A stretch of DNA of 64,000 bases, from NCBI GenBank assembly GCA_033064195.1, contig JARBJD010000015.1:248001-312000 (forward strand). The letters are read 5' to 3'. Below the pieces are notes generated by a model. It made no database searches. It had not been told where the DNA came from and saw only the letters and a program-made list of their open reading frames with translations. Source of the DNA: Blattamonas nauphoetae (Eukaryota; Preaxostyla; Oxymonadida). How positions within the stretch are numbered: the first letter of the stretch is position 1; each line of letters starts with the position of its first letter. The translations under genes and the position numbers were made by a program. This document shows positions 1 to 8,428 of this stretch, in pieces.

Positions 1-480
1 GTCGACGGGCAACAAAAGTATCATATTTTTGCTGAAGAGGACTGAGTCGATTACCGTAAGGAGAGAAGACAATTTGAAAGGCATATTGCGTATTTCTATT
101 CCAATATTTGACTTGTAGACTGAAAACATGAATCGAATGATGGCCATTCGACTTCATCTCTTTGTCCAAGAAACAATCGCGAGCTGAAAACCGATGTGAG
201 TAAGGTAGGGACCGACATCAGAAATGATTCAATAAAATATCAGATATGATCATCGAATTATTGAAATGAAAGCCAGTTTCATTCGAATTCAACGGAATAA
301 AGTCGAGCGAGAAGGTTCTGTTGGCCATCATTCGATTCATGTTTTCAGTCTACAAGTCAAATATTGGAATAGAAATACGCAATATGCCTTTCAAATTGTC
401 TTCTCTCCTTACGGTAATCGACTCAGTCCTCTTCAGCAAAAATATGATACTTTTGTTGCCCGTCGACTGGATCACCATTT
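1..480. repeat. Palindrome inside the left arm
   Basis: Bases 1 to about 140 are the reverse complement of about 330-472 (from GTCGACGGGCAAC to TTGCCCGTCGAC), with a unique spacer of roughly 180 bases. The same arrangement is complete on the right at 18592-19752, so the outer part of the left palindrome probably continues upstream of the window. Confidence 0.85.
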
Positions 481-778
481 TTCAATCAATCAATTTGGGT
501 GACCTGTAAAGGTGCGAATCCAGCTATGTCTCCAATGAGCTGCTGTGGTATTGTTCTTTGTCTGTTGTTTCTTTCAGTTCGATATGCTTCTTCATGCCGT
601 CAGGATTCGACGACCATGAAAGTTGAAGATTTTGCTCAACAGAAGCGAATGAGTGATTTGGAGGAAAGATGAACGACTAAATCGACAGTACATACAAGTG
701 CGACACACACTAAAGGTTTATGTGCGAAACTGTTTTCATTATTGATAAAAAAGACGAAGATACGATTTCGAGATTGAC

Positions 779-1250
779 ATGACGAGTTACAAATTACTCA
801 ACATTCCGACCGACTGTATCTCGGTCAGTTCAACAGTCTGCCTCTCTTCATTCCCATCTTCTTCAGCCTCCCTCAGTTTCTGCCCACGGTGGTGTGTTCA
901 TTCTTATCTCTCATCTTTGAAAGTAATAAATTGCAGCAGCGCCGCACTGGTCAATCTTACACAGCTCACGGGAATGGATCTGTCTCGTTCAAAACAGGAG
1001 ATGAGGTTGTGTTGGAGGTGGACATGGAAGCTCGCACGTGCCACTTGTTTGTGAACTCTGTCCAAACGAAAGTGTTCGCGAGAGGCATCCCTGCATCAAT
1101 CAAGCTCGCTGTCTGACTATCTTCATCTTCTCATTCTGTTCAGATCACTCTCAGAGAAACGAATGATGGATTCGAGGTAAAATCGTTTCGGGAAGTCGAG
1201 AAAACGAAATCGATAAACATTTTGGCCAGATCGCAGTTGACTTTTGATTC
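779..1250 (+). pseudogene. SPRY-like domain gene fragment carried in the left arm
   Basis: An open stretch contains the signature GDEVVLEVDMEARTCHLFVN (about 985-1050) followed by a segment ending SIKLA. This pattern belongs to the SPRY-like C-terminal domain that recurs in oxymonad multidomain proteins. A 33-nt GT-AG intron (1111-1143) joins SIKLA to ITLRETNDGFEV without loss of frame, so the piece descends from a spliced gene. There is no start codon with a plausible N-terminus and no downstream domain, and the identical fragment is repeated in inverted orientation at 18130-18614. It looks like captured host coding DNA rather than a working gene. The family name rests on recall of the motif, not on a search. 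Confidence 0.6.
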
Positions 1251-1439
1251 ATTCCTTCCTTATCATCTCACATGTTGTCCTTCATCTTATTCGGGACTCA
1301 TTCATTCGGTGATCAACATCGAGAAATGTTGTGGATCAAACTACTTGGGAAAATAACGATTCTCAAGTGTGTTGAAACGGCTCAATTCAAATTGTGCAAC
1401 AGATCGAGTTGTCGTCTCTCGTTGAGATGCGCAATTTTT

Positions 1440-1570
1440 GGACACTTTTGATCGAATTCACCAGAATTTTGACACCTGAAATTTTCCACCAGAATTTGGA
1501 CACTTTTGAGTTCTGAAAACCAGAATTTGGACACCACCAGATCATGGACACCTCCGAAGACGGAGGTGTC
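1440..1570. repeat. CCAGAATTTGGACAC repeats ending in a perfect hairpin
   Basis: Three or four diverged copies of a CCAGAATTTGGACAC-like unit (about 1465-1540) lead into a 24-base perfect hairpin at 1547-1570 (GACACCTCCG, loop AAGA, CGGAGGTGTC). The mirror copy lies at 17820-17950. It may be the tip of an older foldback element. Confidence 0.75.
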
Positions 1571-1724
1571 AATTGATCAGTTTTGGGAATGGCAGACAAG
1601 TGAATGAGCAAAGAGAGAAGTGTCAAAAATAGAGCATTAAAACAAAAAGCATCGAACTCGTGAATATAGACAAAGGAAGTGAGTGGGTCAGGTTCGAGAA
1701 ATATTCATGAAAATAGCGATGGAA

Positions 1725-2325
1725 AGAAGGCGTAGGATGCAAAGTGAAGGTAAAAATAAAAGGAGAGATACAGCACAGAGCCCTCAGGAGGGTCATCGTG
1801 CACGCGAACGCATTGTCGTCTCTTCATCAGCAATCCAAAAGGATCTTTCATAATTCCTCATAATGAGATCTAAAGTGAGAAGAGAAGGTAAAAATAAAAG
1901 GAGACATACAGCACAGAGCCGTGATGAGGGTCAACATCCACGCGAACGCATTGTCGTCTCTTCATCAGCAATCCAAAAGGATCTTTCATAATTCCTCATA
2001 ATGAGATCTAAAGTGAGAAGAGAAGGTAAAAATAAAAGGAGACATACAGCACAGAGCCGTGATGAGGGTCAACATCCACGCGAACGCATTGTCGTCTCTT
2101 CATCAGCAATCCAAAAGGATCTTTCATAATTCCTCATAATGAGATCTAAAGTGAGAAGAGAAGGTAAAAATAAAAGGAGACATACAGCACAGAGCCGTGA
2201 TGAGGGTCAACATCCACGCGAACGCATTGTCGTCTCTTCATCAGCAATCCAAAAGGATCTTTCATAATTCCTCATAATGAGATCTAAAGTGAGAAGAGAA
2301 GGTAACAATAAGAGGAGACACACAC
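1725..2325. repeat. 138-bp tandem repeat array, left
   Basis: Units begin with ATGAGATCTAAAGTGAGAAG at 1863, 2001, 2139 and 2277, exactly 138 bases apart; a diverged first unit starts near 1725 and the last unit is partial. The inner units are almost identical. No coding frame runs through the array. Confidence 0.95.
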
Positions 2326-2473
2326 CATCGAGACAGGACTAGCTGCTTACGCGACATTCCTGTCTGCTGTGTGTTTATTCGCATTTGATCTCGATTATGG
2401 TTCTGAAAGAAGAGATGAAGATAGATTGAGTAAATTTCCCGTGAATTGTGTCAAATAAACTAAATTATTGCTG

Positions 2474-4612
2474 TTATTCTCCTTTTTGTTTCTCATTTCG
2501 CCCTGTGAAGTGATCTTCCCCTCTGTTACTCTGTTGGGAGCGTTCTGAAAGAAGAGATGAGTTTCTATGTGACTTAGCTTTTGCCTTTTTCCCCTTTCCA
2601 CCTTTTTTCTTTTTGAAACGCCTAGTTGTGGGGGTGGGTGGTGGTATATCTCTATCTTCATCTCTTCTTTCAGAACCATAATCGAGATCACTCTCCAGTG
2701 ATCCACGATGTATGGCTTCTTCATTCAGAGATGAAGATAGATTGAGTGTGTTGGGAGTGATTAGGGGCTTTAAGTAATGCTTGCCCATTACTGACGATTT
2801 TAGAGAGAGTCTCGCTCCTGTGGTCAACTCCTCTTCTGTCCATCCGCGTCGCTTCCGTCCTGAGAGGCCAGCATGCTTCAGAGAGTATGGCGTGTACTTA
2901 TTGGTCTCTATCCCTGCCTTCCTCATGACTATCGCTGCCAGCTCCCTCACCTCTTTTTCACCTCTTCGCTCATAGCCGCCTAGCAACTGACCAGTCCAGC
3001 TCCCTCCTTTCATCTGATCCAAACACCCGACCCAATTAATGAGTCTCTGACCTTCTCCGAGTCTTTCTTCGCCCAATCTATATTCCTTTGCATCCTGTTC
3101 CGTCTTAAGTTTCATCCTCACCACCACTGTCTCTGTCTTCCGATCGATCATCAGTTCTTCTCTCCTGATCTGTACCATCTCAGTGAATCGAACTGCGTGG
3201 TGCATAATGAGAATCACCACGATTGTTGCAATCACATCTGTCTCTTCAAGGGTCTCCCACATCTCCCACCGATTCTGTATCTCCTTCTCAATCTTCTCCG
3301 AATCGAAGATCTCTTGATACCGGCTTTTCGTTGGGAATATTTTCTTGATCCCTTTCATGGTCTGCTTCACCACCACTGCGTCTCCCACCGGCTCTTTGTC
3401 CAGTACTCGTGATAAAAAGGATAGAGCACTCCGTGCTCCTCCTGCCGAACCCGCCGAATGTGTCCGATCGACCCAGGCTGAAATGAAATTGGCTACGTCG
3501 ACTTGGTTCACATCTCTCCAGTCTCTTCCCTTCTCGACCGAATCTTCTATCCATTTACGAATTGCACCCGCGTATTGCCTGACGGTTGACTCGCTGAATC
3601 CCGCCAACATTCGAATCATTGTTCTATCATCTATTCCTTGATCCTCAGCCAACCCTTCCCATATTTCACCAGCAAGAATGCTCTCAGCATTCCCGGGGGC
3701 TTTCTGCTCCCCGCTGCCAGCATTCCTTTTCCTTCTACTGTCACTTCCTCCGTCCTCCCCAACACCATGCTCTTCGATGCCCATTTCTCCAACTCCTCCT
3801 TCCCCAAAAGGGTTGACCAGTCGGGGACAATCATTATTGTCGTTGTCGGTTGATCCCTCAGCTTTTGGATGATTCTTGGAATCAGAGGGACAGGTGGGAA
3901 AGCATACACACAACTCTCGTTCCCCCAATCCTGGAGTAGACCGTTCGTTCCTACAGACTCCCTCTCCCAAGTCAAGCTCCAATATCTCTCCACCTGCCTG
4001 TTTGCCACCGTCGCAAACGCGTCGATTGTTGGCTGAATCCCGAAGAAATGTCTGATGGTCTGGAAAATGTGTGGTTTTAAGGAATAATCCGTCGAATCTT
4101 GAATTCTTGACAGTCTGTCCGCGACAGTGTTTTCGATACCAGGAATATATTCTGCCCAGAGACGGCATCTTGTTCTGTCTGCCGTCTCGAACAGGGATCG
4201 GAAGAGATCCACGAGTGTTACTGTGGAGGAGCGCCTGTTGATGTTGGCGACAGCCACCTGATTGTCGGAAAGAATTAAGATATCGTCTCCCTCCTCGATT
4301 AGTTGTCTGTTGATTCCCTCCTGCACCCCTCGTACAATCGCCATCGCTTCCCTTCTGTTGCTGCTCCACCCGCTTTCTTCCTTGTTGAAGCGCACCTGCC
4401 ATGTCTCTTCTCTCCTGTCCCTCTTCCAGACCACCCCGACTCCCCACTCGCTTGCGTCGGTGGTGATCGTGATGGACGGAGTGAACACCTCGAGGGAGCG
4501 CTCCATTGGTTGCACCAGTCTTGTCAGCCACCAGTCCAGCTCTTGAATTGCTGACTGTGTGAGTAATCCTCCGTGACACCATCCTCCCTCCATGACCACT
4601 ATGTCTTTCCAT
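2474..4612 (-). CDS. Tyrosine recombinase frame of DIRS copy 1
   Basis: The recombinase domain lies in the C-terminal half (about 3640 down to 2740). An N-terminal core-binding part (STVRQYAGAIRKWIED, VANFISAWVDR) is followed by a catalytic part with HHAVRFTEMVQIR, containing the first catalytic Arg, YSLKHAGLSG in the H-x-x-R-like position, and a C-terminal Tyr in GKHYLKPL. The N-terminal part overlaps the RNase H region in another frame and may not be translated as protein. A low-complexity basic tail follows the domain. Confidence 0.85.
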   Translation of the reverse strand: MERHSGHGGRMVSRRITHTVSNSRAGLVADKTGATNGALPRGVHSVHHDHHRRKRVGSRGGLEEGQERRDMAGALQQGRKRVEQQQKGSDGDCTRGAGGNQQTTNRGGRRYLNSFRQSGGCRQHQQALLHSNTRGSLPIPVRDGRQNKMPSLGRIYSWYRKHCRGQTVKNSRFDGLFLKTTHFPDHQTFLRDSANNRRVCDGGKQAGGEILELDLGEGVCRNERSTPGLGERELCVCFPTCPSDSKNHPKAEGSTDNDNNDCPRLVNPFGEGGVGEMGIEEHGVGEDGGSDSRRKRNAGSGEQKAPGNAESILAGEIWEGLAEDQGIDDRTMIRMLAGFSESTVRQYAGAIRKWIEDSVEKGRDWRDVNQVDVANFISAWVDRTHSAGSAGGARSALSFLSRVLDKEPVGDAVVVKQTMKGIKKIFPTKSRYQEIFDSEKIEKEIQNRWEMWETLEETDVIATIVVILIMHHAVRFTEMVQIRREELMIDRKTETVVVRMKLKTEQDAKEYRLGEERLGEGQRLINWVGCLDQMKGGSWTGQLLGGYERRGEKEVRELAAIVMRKAGIETNKYTPYSLKHAGLSGRKRRGWTEEELTTGARLSLKSSVMGKHYLKPLITPNTLNLSSSLNEEAIHRGSLESDLDYGSERRDEDRDIPPPTPTTRRFKKKKGGKGKKAKAKSHRNSSLLSERSQQSNRGEDHFTGRNEKQKGE
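2660..2740. repeat. Internal complementary region of DIRS copy 1
   Basis: This block joins the reverse complements of the two outer tips of the element (GATTATGGTTCTGAAAG at 2392 and the tip ending GGAGAGTGATC at 7030), with GATC shared at the joint. In DIRS elements such a region templates restoration of the ends from a circular intermediate. Confidence 0.9.
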
Positions 4613-5367
4613 TGAGTCAGATGCCTTGTGTTAAAATAGGCGAGGGGGTCGACGAACCCGATCGACTGCAGCTTCCCTACCATCGAAGCAATTGTCCTGA
4701 CTCTGCACGTGCCTCCCCTCCGAGCCTGCCTCAGCCTCTCTCTCACCGCCTCTTTCATATTCGTCGCTTTGTCTCTCCCTACACTGACGGTGTTGGATGT
4801 TGTGTCCCACCAGAAACCGAGATATTCGATCCGTTTTGTGGGAATGATGTGAGACTTCTCTTCGTTGATCGTAAAGCCTAGGTTGACAAGAAGACGGACA
4901 ATGTTTGATGTGTTTGCTTCCCCTTCGCTCTCGGATCTGTGGATAAGGAGGAAGTCGTCGAGGTATGCGACGAGAGGGAAGGTTGGACGAAATCGCGCCA
5001 CCACCGGGCGAAGAATCTTTGTAAAAATGTGCGGAGCAGAGGTTAACCCGAAACAGAGTGTTCTTTGGATGAAGAATCTCCCGTCCACCATAAATCCGAA
5101 GTAGGGCTGATCTCCTTCGTGGAGAGGAACATGAGTATATGCCTGAGTGAGATCGATGCTGGTCAGCCAGGCACCTTGAAACAAAAGATGACTCACCGTT
5201 GCGATGTTGTCCATTTTGAAATGTTGGTGAATTACATGATCGTTGACTCGACGGCAGTCGAGGATGCGGCGCCAGGTGCCGTCTTTCTTCTTTACCACGA
5301 ACGTGGCATTCCAACATTTTACTTCTTCTATTTTTACTTCCCGCACAATCCCTTCCTTCAGCTCCAT
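3631..5367 (-). CDS. Reverse transcriptase-RNase H of DIRS copy 1
   Basis: The 578-residue frame shows reverse transcriptase blocks in order: FVVKKKDGTWRRILDCR, DLTQAYTHVPL, FGLTSAPHIFTK and the catalytic YLDDFLL. RNase H follows with TDASEWGVGVVW, SNRREAMA, LILSDNQVAVANINRRSS and a closing AEYIPGIENTVADRLSR. The order RT-RNase H-recombinase is that of DIRS elements. The frame overlaps the start of the recombinase frame, an arrangement common in the group. Confidence 0.9.
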   Translation of the reverse strand: MELKEGIVREVKIEEVKCWNATFVVKKKDGTWRRILDCRRVNDHVIHQHFKMDNIATVSHLLFQGAWLTSIDLTQAYTHVPLHEGDQPYFGFMVDGRFFIQRTLCFGLTSAPHIFTKILRPVVARFRPTFPLVAYLDDFLLIHRSESEGEANTSNIVRLLVNLGFTINEEKSHIIPTKRIEYLGFWWDTTSNTVSVGRDKATNMKEAVRERLRQARRGGTCRVRTIASMVGKLQSIGFVDPLAYFNTRHLTQWKDIVVMEGGWCHGGLLTQSAIQELDWWLTRLVQPMERSLEVFTPSITITTDASEWGVGVVWKRDRREETWQVRFNKEESGWSSNRREAMAIVRGVQEGINRQLIEEGDDILILSDNQVAVANINRRSSTVTLVDLFRSLFETADRTRCRLWAEYIPGIENTVADRLSRIQDSTDYSLKPHIFQTIRHFFGIQPTIDAFATVANRQVERYWSLTWERESVGTNGLLQDWGNESCVYAFPPVPLIPRIIQKLRDQPTTTIMIVPDWSTLLGKEELEKWASKSMVLGRTEEVTVEGKGMLAAGSRKPPGMLRAFLLVKYGKGWLRIKE

Positions 5368-5975
5368 CTCGATTGTTTCCTTTAATCCTATTTTCTCCGC
5401 TGTCGATAGTTTCCAAGTCGAAGGGGTGCCCAGTAGTTGTGGGAGGCCCCAACTGATTCCACTGAACTCGCACCCCGTCCCTCATCAATCCCTCCATGCC
5501 GAACTCCTCCCACGCCCTCCAATGTCGTCCTAATTTTCCCCAATTCCATTTTCTCTGTCTTGTGTATCGACTTTGAAGGTTCGACGTTCGACCTTCGCGG
5601 TCCGTGCATCTGGAATTACAGATTGGACCGACGTGGATATCTCTGCTCTTGCTTGGGGTATGACGAGTTTGGTCGTGTTTGGTTGCCAGGACCTCGGTAT
5701 GCTGTCCTGTTCTGCGAGTAGGACGTGCGAGGGCGACCACCTGTTTGAGCTGATGGTTTTGAAAATGGTTTGGGGAAACGGGTCTGGTACTGATTCTGAA
5801 AGAAAGTTGATCGCCCCTGAGCGGGGCCCGGCCGAAAAAATGAACGTTTCCTTGCCTCGTTTCGCCGTTTTGATTCCTCTTGGAGATCTCTGAGAACAGC
5901 CTTCTGCTGAGCTAACGAATCGATCTTCCTCCGATCTTGCAGAGGTCGAGCCCGAACTTTGAGTATGTGTGAAAG

Positions 5976-6839
5976 TCAGGCTCGATTTACGCGATGGGCC
6001 AGCTCTCCCGCCTTCAACGTCATGAGCTGGACGACTCTCCTATTGTTGGTTTCGGCCTCTGGTTGTGCTACCGTTCCAATTCCCATTGTAATTAGGTGCG
6101 AGATTTCCGTTTCGATCTTCAATAGAGTTGTGTTCAATGGCGCTAATCGCTCATCGAACACCTCGTCTTCGATCACGTCTGGATATCCGTTGTAGAGAAC
6201 CTTTGCCTGAGTGACCCTCTCCTTAACTTCATCTTCATCTTCTTCATCCCAGATGAACTCTGGAAGTGCATCCACCATCTCCCACACCCGAGCATCCTCA
6301 TCTGTCACATCAAGCTCCGTTTCGGGATCCAACTCTCTTTCCGTGTTTGTCGTTGGTGGACGTAGAATGCTGTGAGGTTGGTCAGCTGCCGCAGTTGGCC
6401 ATTCTATCTTCGCGTGATGTTTGAGATCACGGAACGTAGGCGGAGTCACTCTGCGATTTCCTTGTTGTGGAGCCGGGGATAGACTCCGTTTGTATTTGGC
6501 AAAGGATGTTGGGGAACGCTCCTTATAAATTAAGTCCCCTGCAAGTGGCCATGTGTTCTCCGACGGAGCAAGAGTCAACCATTCTTGTGAGTTGAGTTGG
6601 ACTATCCGGTCAACTTGATCCACTAAGCCTCTGCAAATGTGAAAAAGAGGGCCAAGAATGCGTTCCGAGCCATCTGGAATCCGCATATTCTCATAGACCT
6701 GCAGCTTGGCTTCGTCTTTATCGTTAACAGCTTTGAGGGCCAGTGCCCATTCAGTCCTCATATTAAACGCTTGTTGCATGCAAGGTGTTAGTAATTCGAC
6801 CGATGGTGGCCATGGTATAGTATGTGTCGCGCCTGACAT
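5976..6839 (-). CDS. gag-like frame of DIRS copy 1
   Basis: A 287-residue frame at the 5' side of the element, before the reverse transcriptase. It aligns by eye with the first frame of copy 2: both start with a short Pro-rich leader, have a conserved hydrophobic block at residues 15-110, an acidic centre, and the block LNTTLLKIETEISHL / LNKRLLQLEADAFHM, ending in a MTLKAGE/MTLKAAE stretch. No nucleic-acid-binding knuckle is visible. The role as a gag-like structural protein follows from position and family layout. Confidence 0.65.
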   Translation of the reverse strand: MSGATHTIPWPPSVELLTPCMQQAFNMRTEWALALKAVNDKDEAKLQVYENMRIPDGSERILGPLFHICRGLVDQVDRIVQLNSQEWLTLAPSENTWPLAGDLIYKERSPTSFAKYKRSLSPAPQQGNRRVTPPTFRDLKHHAKIEWPTAAADQPHSILRPPTTNTERELDPETELDVTDEDARVWEMVDALPEFIWDEEDEDEVKERVTQAKVLYNGYPDVIEDEVFDERLAPLNTTLLKIETEISHLITMGIGTVAQPEAETNNRRVVQLMTLKAGELAHRVNRA

Positions 6840-7204
6840 CTGCGAAAGAGTTATTTGACAAATTCAAGGAGTAACAGAGGGGAAGATCACTTCACAGGGC
6901 GAAATGAGAAACAAAAAGGAGAATAACAGCAATAATTTAGTTTATTTGACACAATTCACGGGAAATTTACTCAATCTATCTTCATCTCTGAATGAAGAAG
7001 CCATACATCGTGGATCACTGGAGAGTGATCTGAATCACTCTTCAGTGATTTACGACCTATGGCTTCTTCATTCAGAGATGAAGAAAGTTTGAGTATAATT
7101 CCCGTGAAATGTTGAATAAATAAGTCAAAAGTAATGAGATTATGTCCTACTTCACTTCACTTGGACCACTTGGAGTGATCATCCCTTTGTTACTCCTTTA
7201 GAAA

Positions 7205-8428
7205 TTGTTGAATAAACTTAGGATGAGTGAATCTCAACAAGAACCCAAGCAGTTGCCGACTATGGAGGTTATATTGCCGCATCTGAACGGCATATTCGAT
7301 ATGCGGTCGGAGTTTGGGAAATTTTTGGAGGCCATGAGCAAGAATGATCAATCTACGTTGACCCGATATGCCAGTTTCACAACACCATGCGACATCGCAA
7401 GATTTAGTGGGTTTTTTGTCCACATGATGAGGAAGGTTGCCCACCACATAGATCTAACTGCTGGGATAGATTCGGCGCAATGGGAACAGTTCCTTCCCCC
7501 GGCTGAGAAGTGGGTAGTTTTGGGGCAACCAGCATCGACAACCGAACAAACCCAGGAACAGACTCAAACCGTTCGATCAGTTTCGCCAACACCTGCTAGT
7601 ATGCGCGGACTCACCCCGGCTGAGTTTCGCGATCTTCAACACCATCAAGCAATGGTGTTCAATGCAGCCTCTCAAGCACAACCAGAATCACAACAACAGC
7701 CACCTGTTGAGTTAGTAGCTGGGATAGAGAACCATGAGGAGAGAGCGGAAGACTTGGAGCAGACTGCCAAGTTTCTCCCATTCTTTGAATGGGAGGAGAG
7801 TGAAGAAAAGGAACTGAAGGTTAGAATGGCGCAGGCTCCCGAACTGAAGTTTTATCCCGATGTTGTATCGCAGAAGTTACCAGATCGGGGAAAGAATCAG
7901 CTGAACAAGCGTCTCCTCCAGTTGGAAGCAGACGCGTTCCACATGACCAAATTAGGGGTGATCTCGTTCAAGAAGTCTGGTTCTGTGGAGGATCTAGCGC
8001 GTTCTGTGGAGTTGATGACATTAAAAGCAGCAGAGGTCACGAGGTCCGTGAACGACATCAGGATTGCGCATTTCCTCGCACTACCAGTACTTGATGATGC
8101 GGACGCGACGAAGAGGGAGTCTCAGGAGAGACAAGAAAAGAGGCTGGAGGAACTGATGGAGAAGAAGGAGAAGATGACAGTTCAGAGACGGAAACTCCAG
8201 AGTGTGGACCCATTGTTTTTCGACAGGGCCCCGGTCAGGGGGCGCTCACGCTTTCGAGCAGGCGGATATCAAACCTTTCAAGGTTGGGGTGCTCAGAACC
8301 AGACCAATTTCAGACCAGCTCATCCGAACGGTCAAGGAAGGGGGAGGGGTCAACCGAGACAGAGGAGCGGAACACCTCAGTTCTCCAACCGTCCTCCCAA
8401 TCAGAAATCAACACAAGGAAAATATTAA
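7205..8428 (+). CDS. gag-like frame of DIRS copy 2
   Basis: A 407-residue frame with the same core as the copy 1 gag-like frame (hydrophobic block PHLNGIFDMRSEFGKFLEAM, acidic middle, MTLKAAEVTRSVND). It then extends into a basic coiled part and an RG-rich tail (PVRGRSRFRAGG, GQGRGRGQPRQRSG), which is the sort of RNA-binding tail seen in retroelement structural proteins. The 3' end overlaps the RT frame. Confidence 0.65.
   Translation: MLNKLRMSESQQEPKQLPTMEVILPHLNGIFDMRSEFGKFLEAMSKNDQSTLTRYASFTTPCDIARFSGFFVHMMRKVAHHIDLTAGIDSAQWEQFLPPAEKWVVLGQPASTTEQTQEQTQTVRSVSPTPASMRGLTPAEFRDLQHHQAMVFNAASQAQPESQQQPPVELVAGIENHEERAEDLEQTAKFLPFFEWEESEEKELKVRMAQAPELKFYPDVVSQKLPDRGKNQLNKRLLQLEADAFHMTKLGVISFKKSGSVEDLARSVELMTLKAAEVTRSVNDIRIAHFLALPVLDDADATKRESQERQEKRLEELMEKKEKMTVQRRKLQSVDPLFFDRAPVRGRSRFRAGGYQTFQGWGAQNQTNFRPAHPNGQGRGRGQPRQRSGTPQFSNRPPNQKSTQGKY

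Larger units (their letters stand above)
1..2325. repeat. Left arm of a very large inverted repeat (cut by window start)
   Basis: Read as reverse complement, this stretch matches 17201-19396 nearly base for base. Position 1 (GTCGACGGGCAAC) pairs with 19396, and the inner edge (GAGACACACAC, ending 2325) pairs with 17201. The arms differ mainly by one extra 138-bp tandem unit on this side and a few single-base changes. The arm carries, from outside in, a small internal palindrome, a SPRY-like coding fragment, a hairpin with CCAGAATTTGGACAC repeats, and the tandem array. It may be the long terminal repeat of a giant Mutator-like element or an inverted duplication; the sequence does not decide. 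Confidence 0.9.
2387..7030 (-). mobile_element. DIRS-like tyrosine-recombinase retrotransposon, copy 1
   Basis: A fossil retroelement of the DIRS order read on the minus strand: gag-like frame, reverse transcriptase with RNase H, then a tyrosine recombinase. It has inverted terminal repeats (about 2412-2530 and 6870-6985) and an internal complementary region (about 2660-2740) matching both outer tips joined together, the hallmark of DIRS elements replicating through a circle. No target duplication is seen, as expected for this order. All three frames are long and open and it looks nearly whole, so it is probably young. Its 5' tip lies about 2 bases from copy 2. Confidence 0.9.

Noticed and set aside
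1725-2325. A CRISPR array
   Set aside because: The 138-bp units are repeated end to end without variable spacers, in a eukaryotic context; this is a tandem repeat.
4631-5740. A 369-residue minus-strand frame beside the reverse transcriptase
   Set aside because: It is an Arg/Ser-rich alternative frame of the RT region in DIRS copy 1, with no motif.
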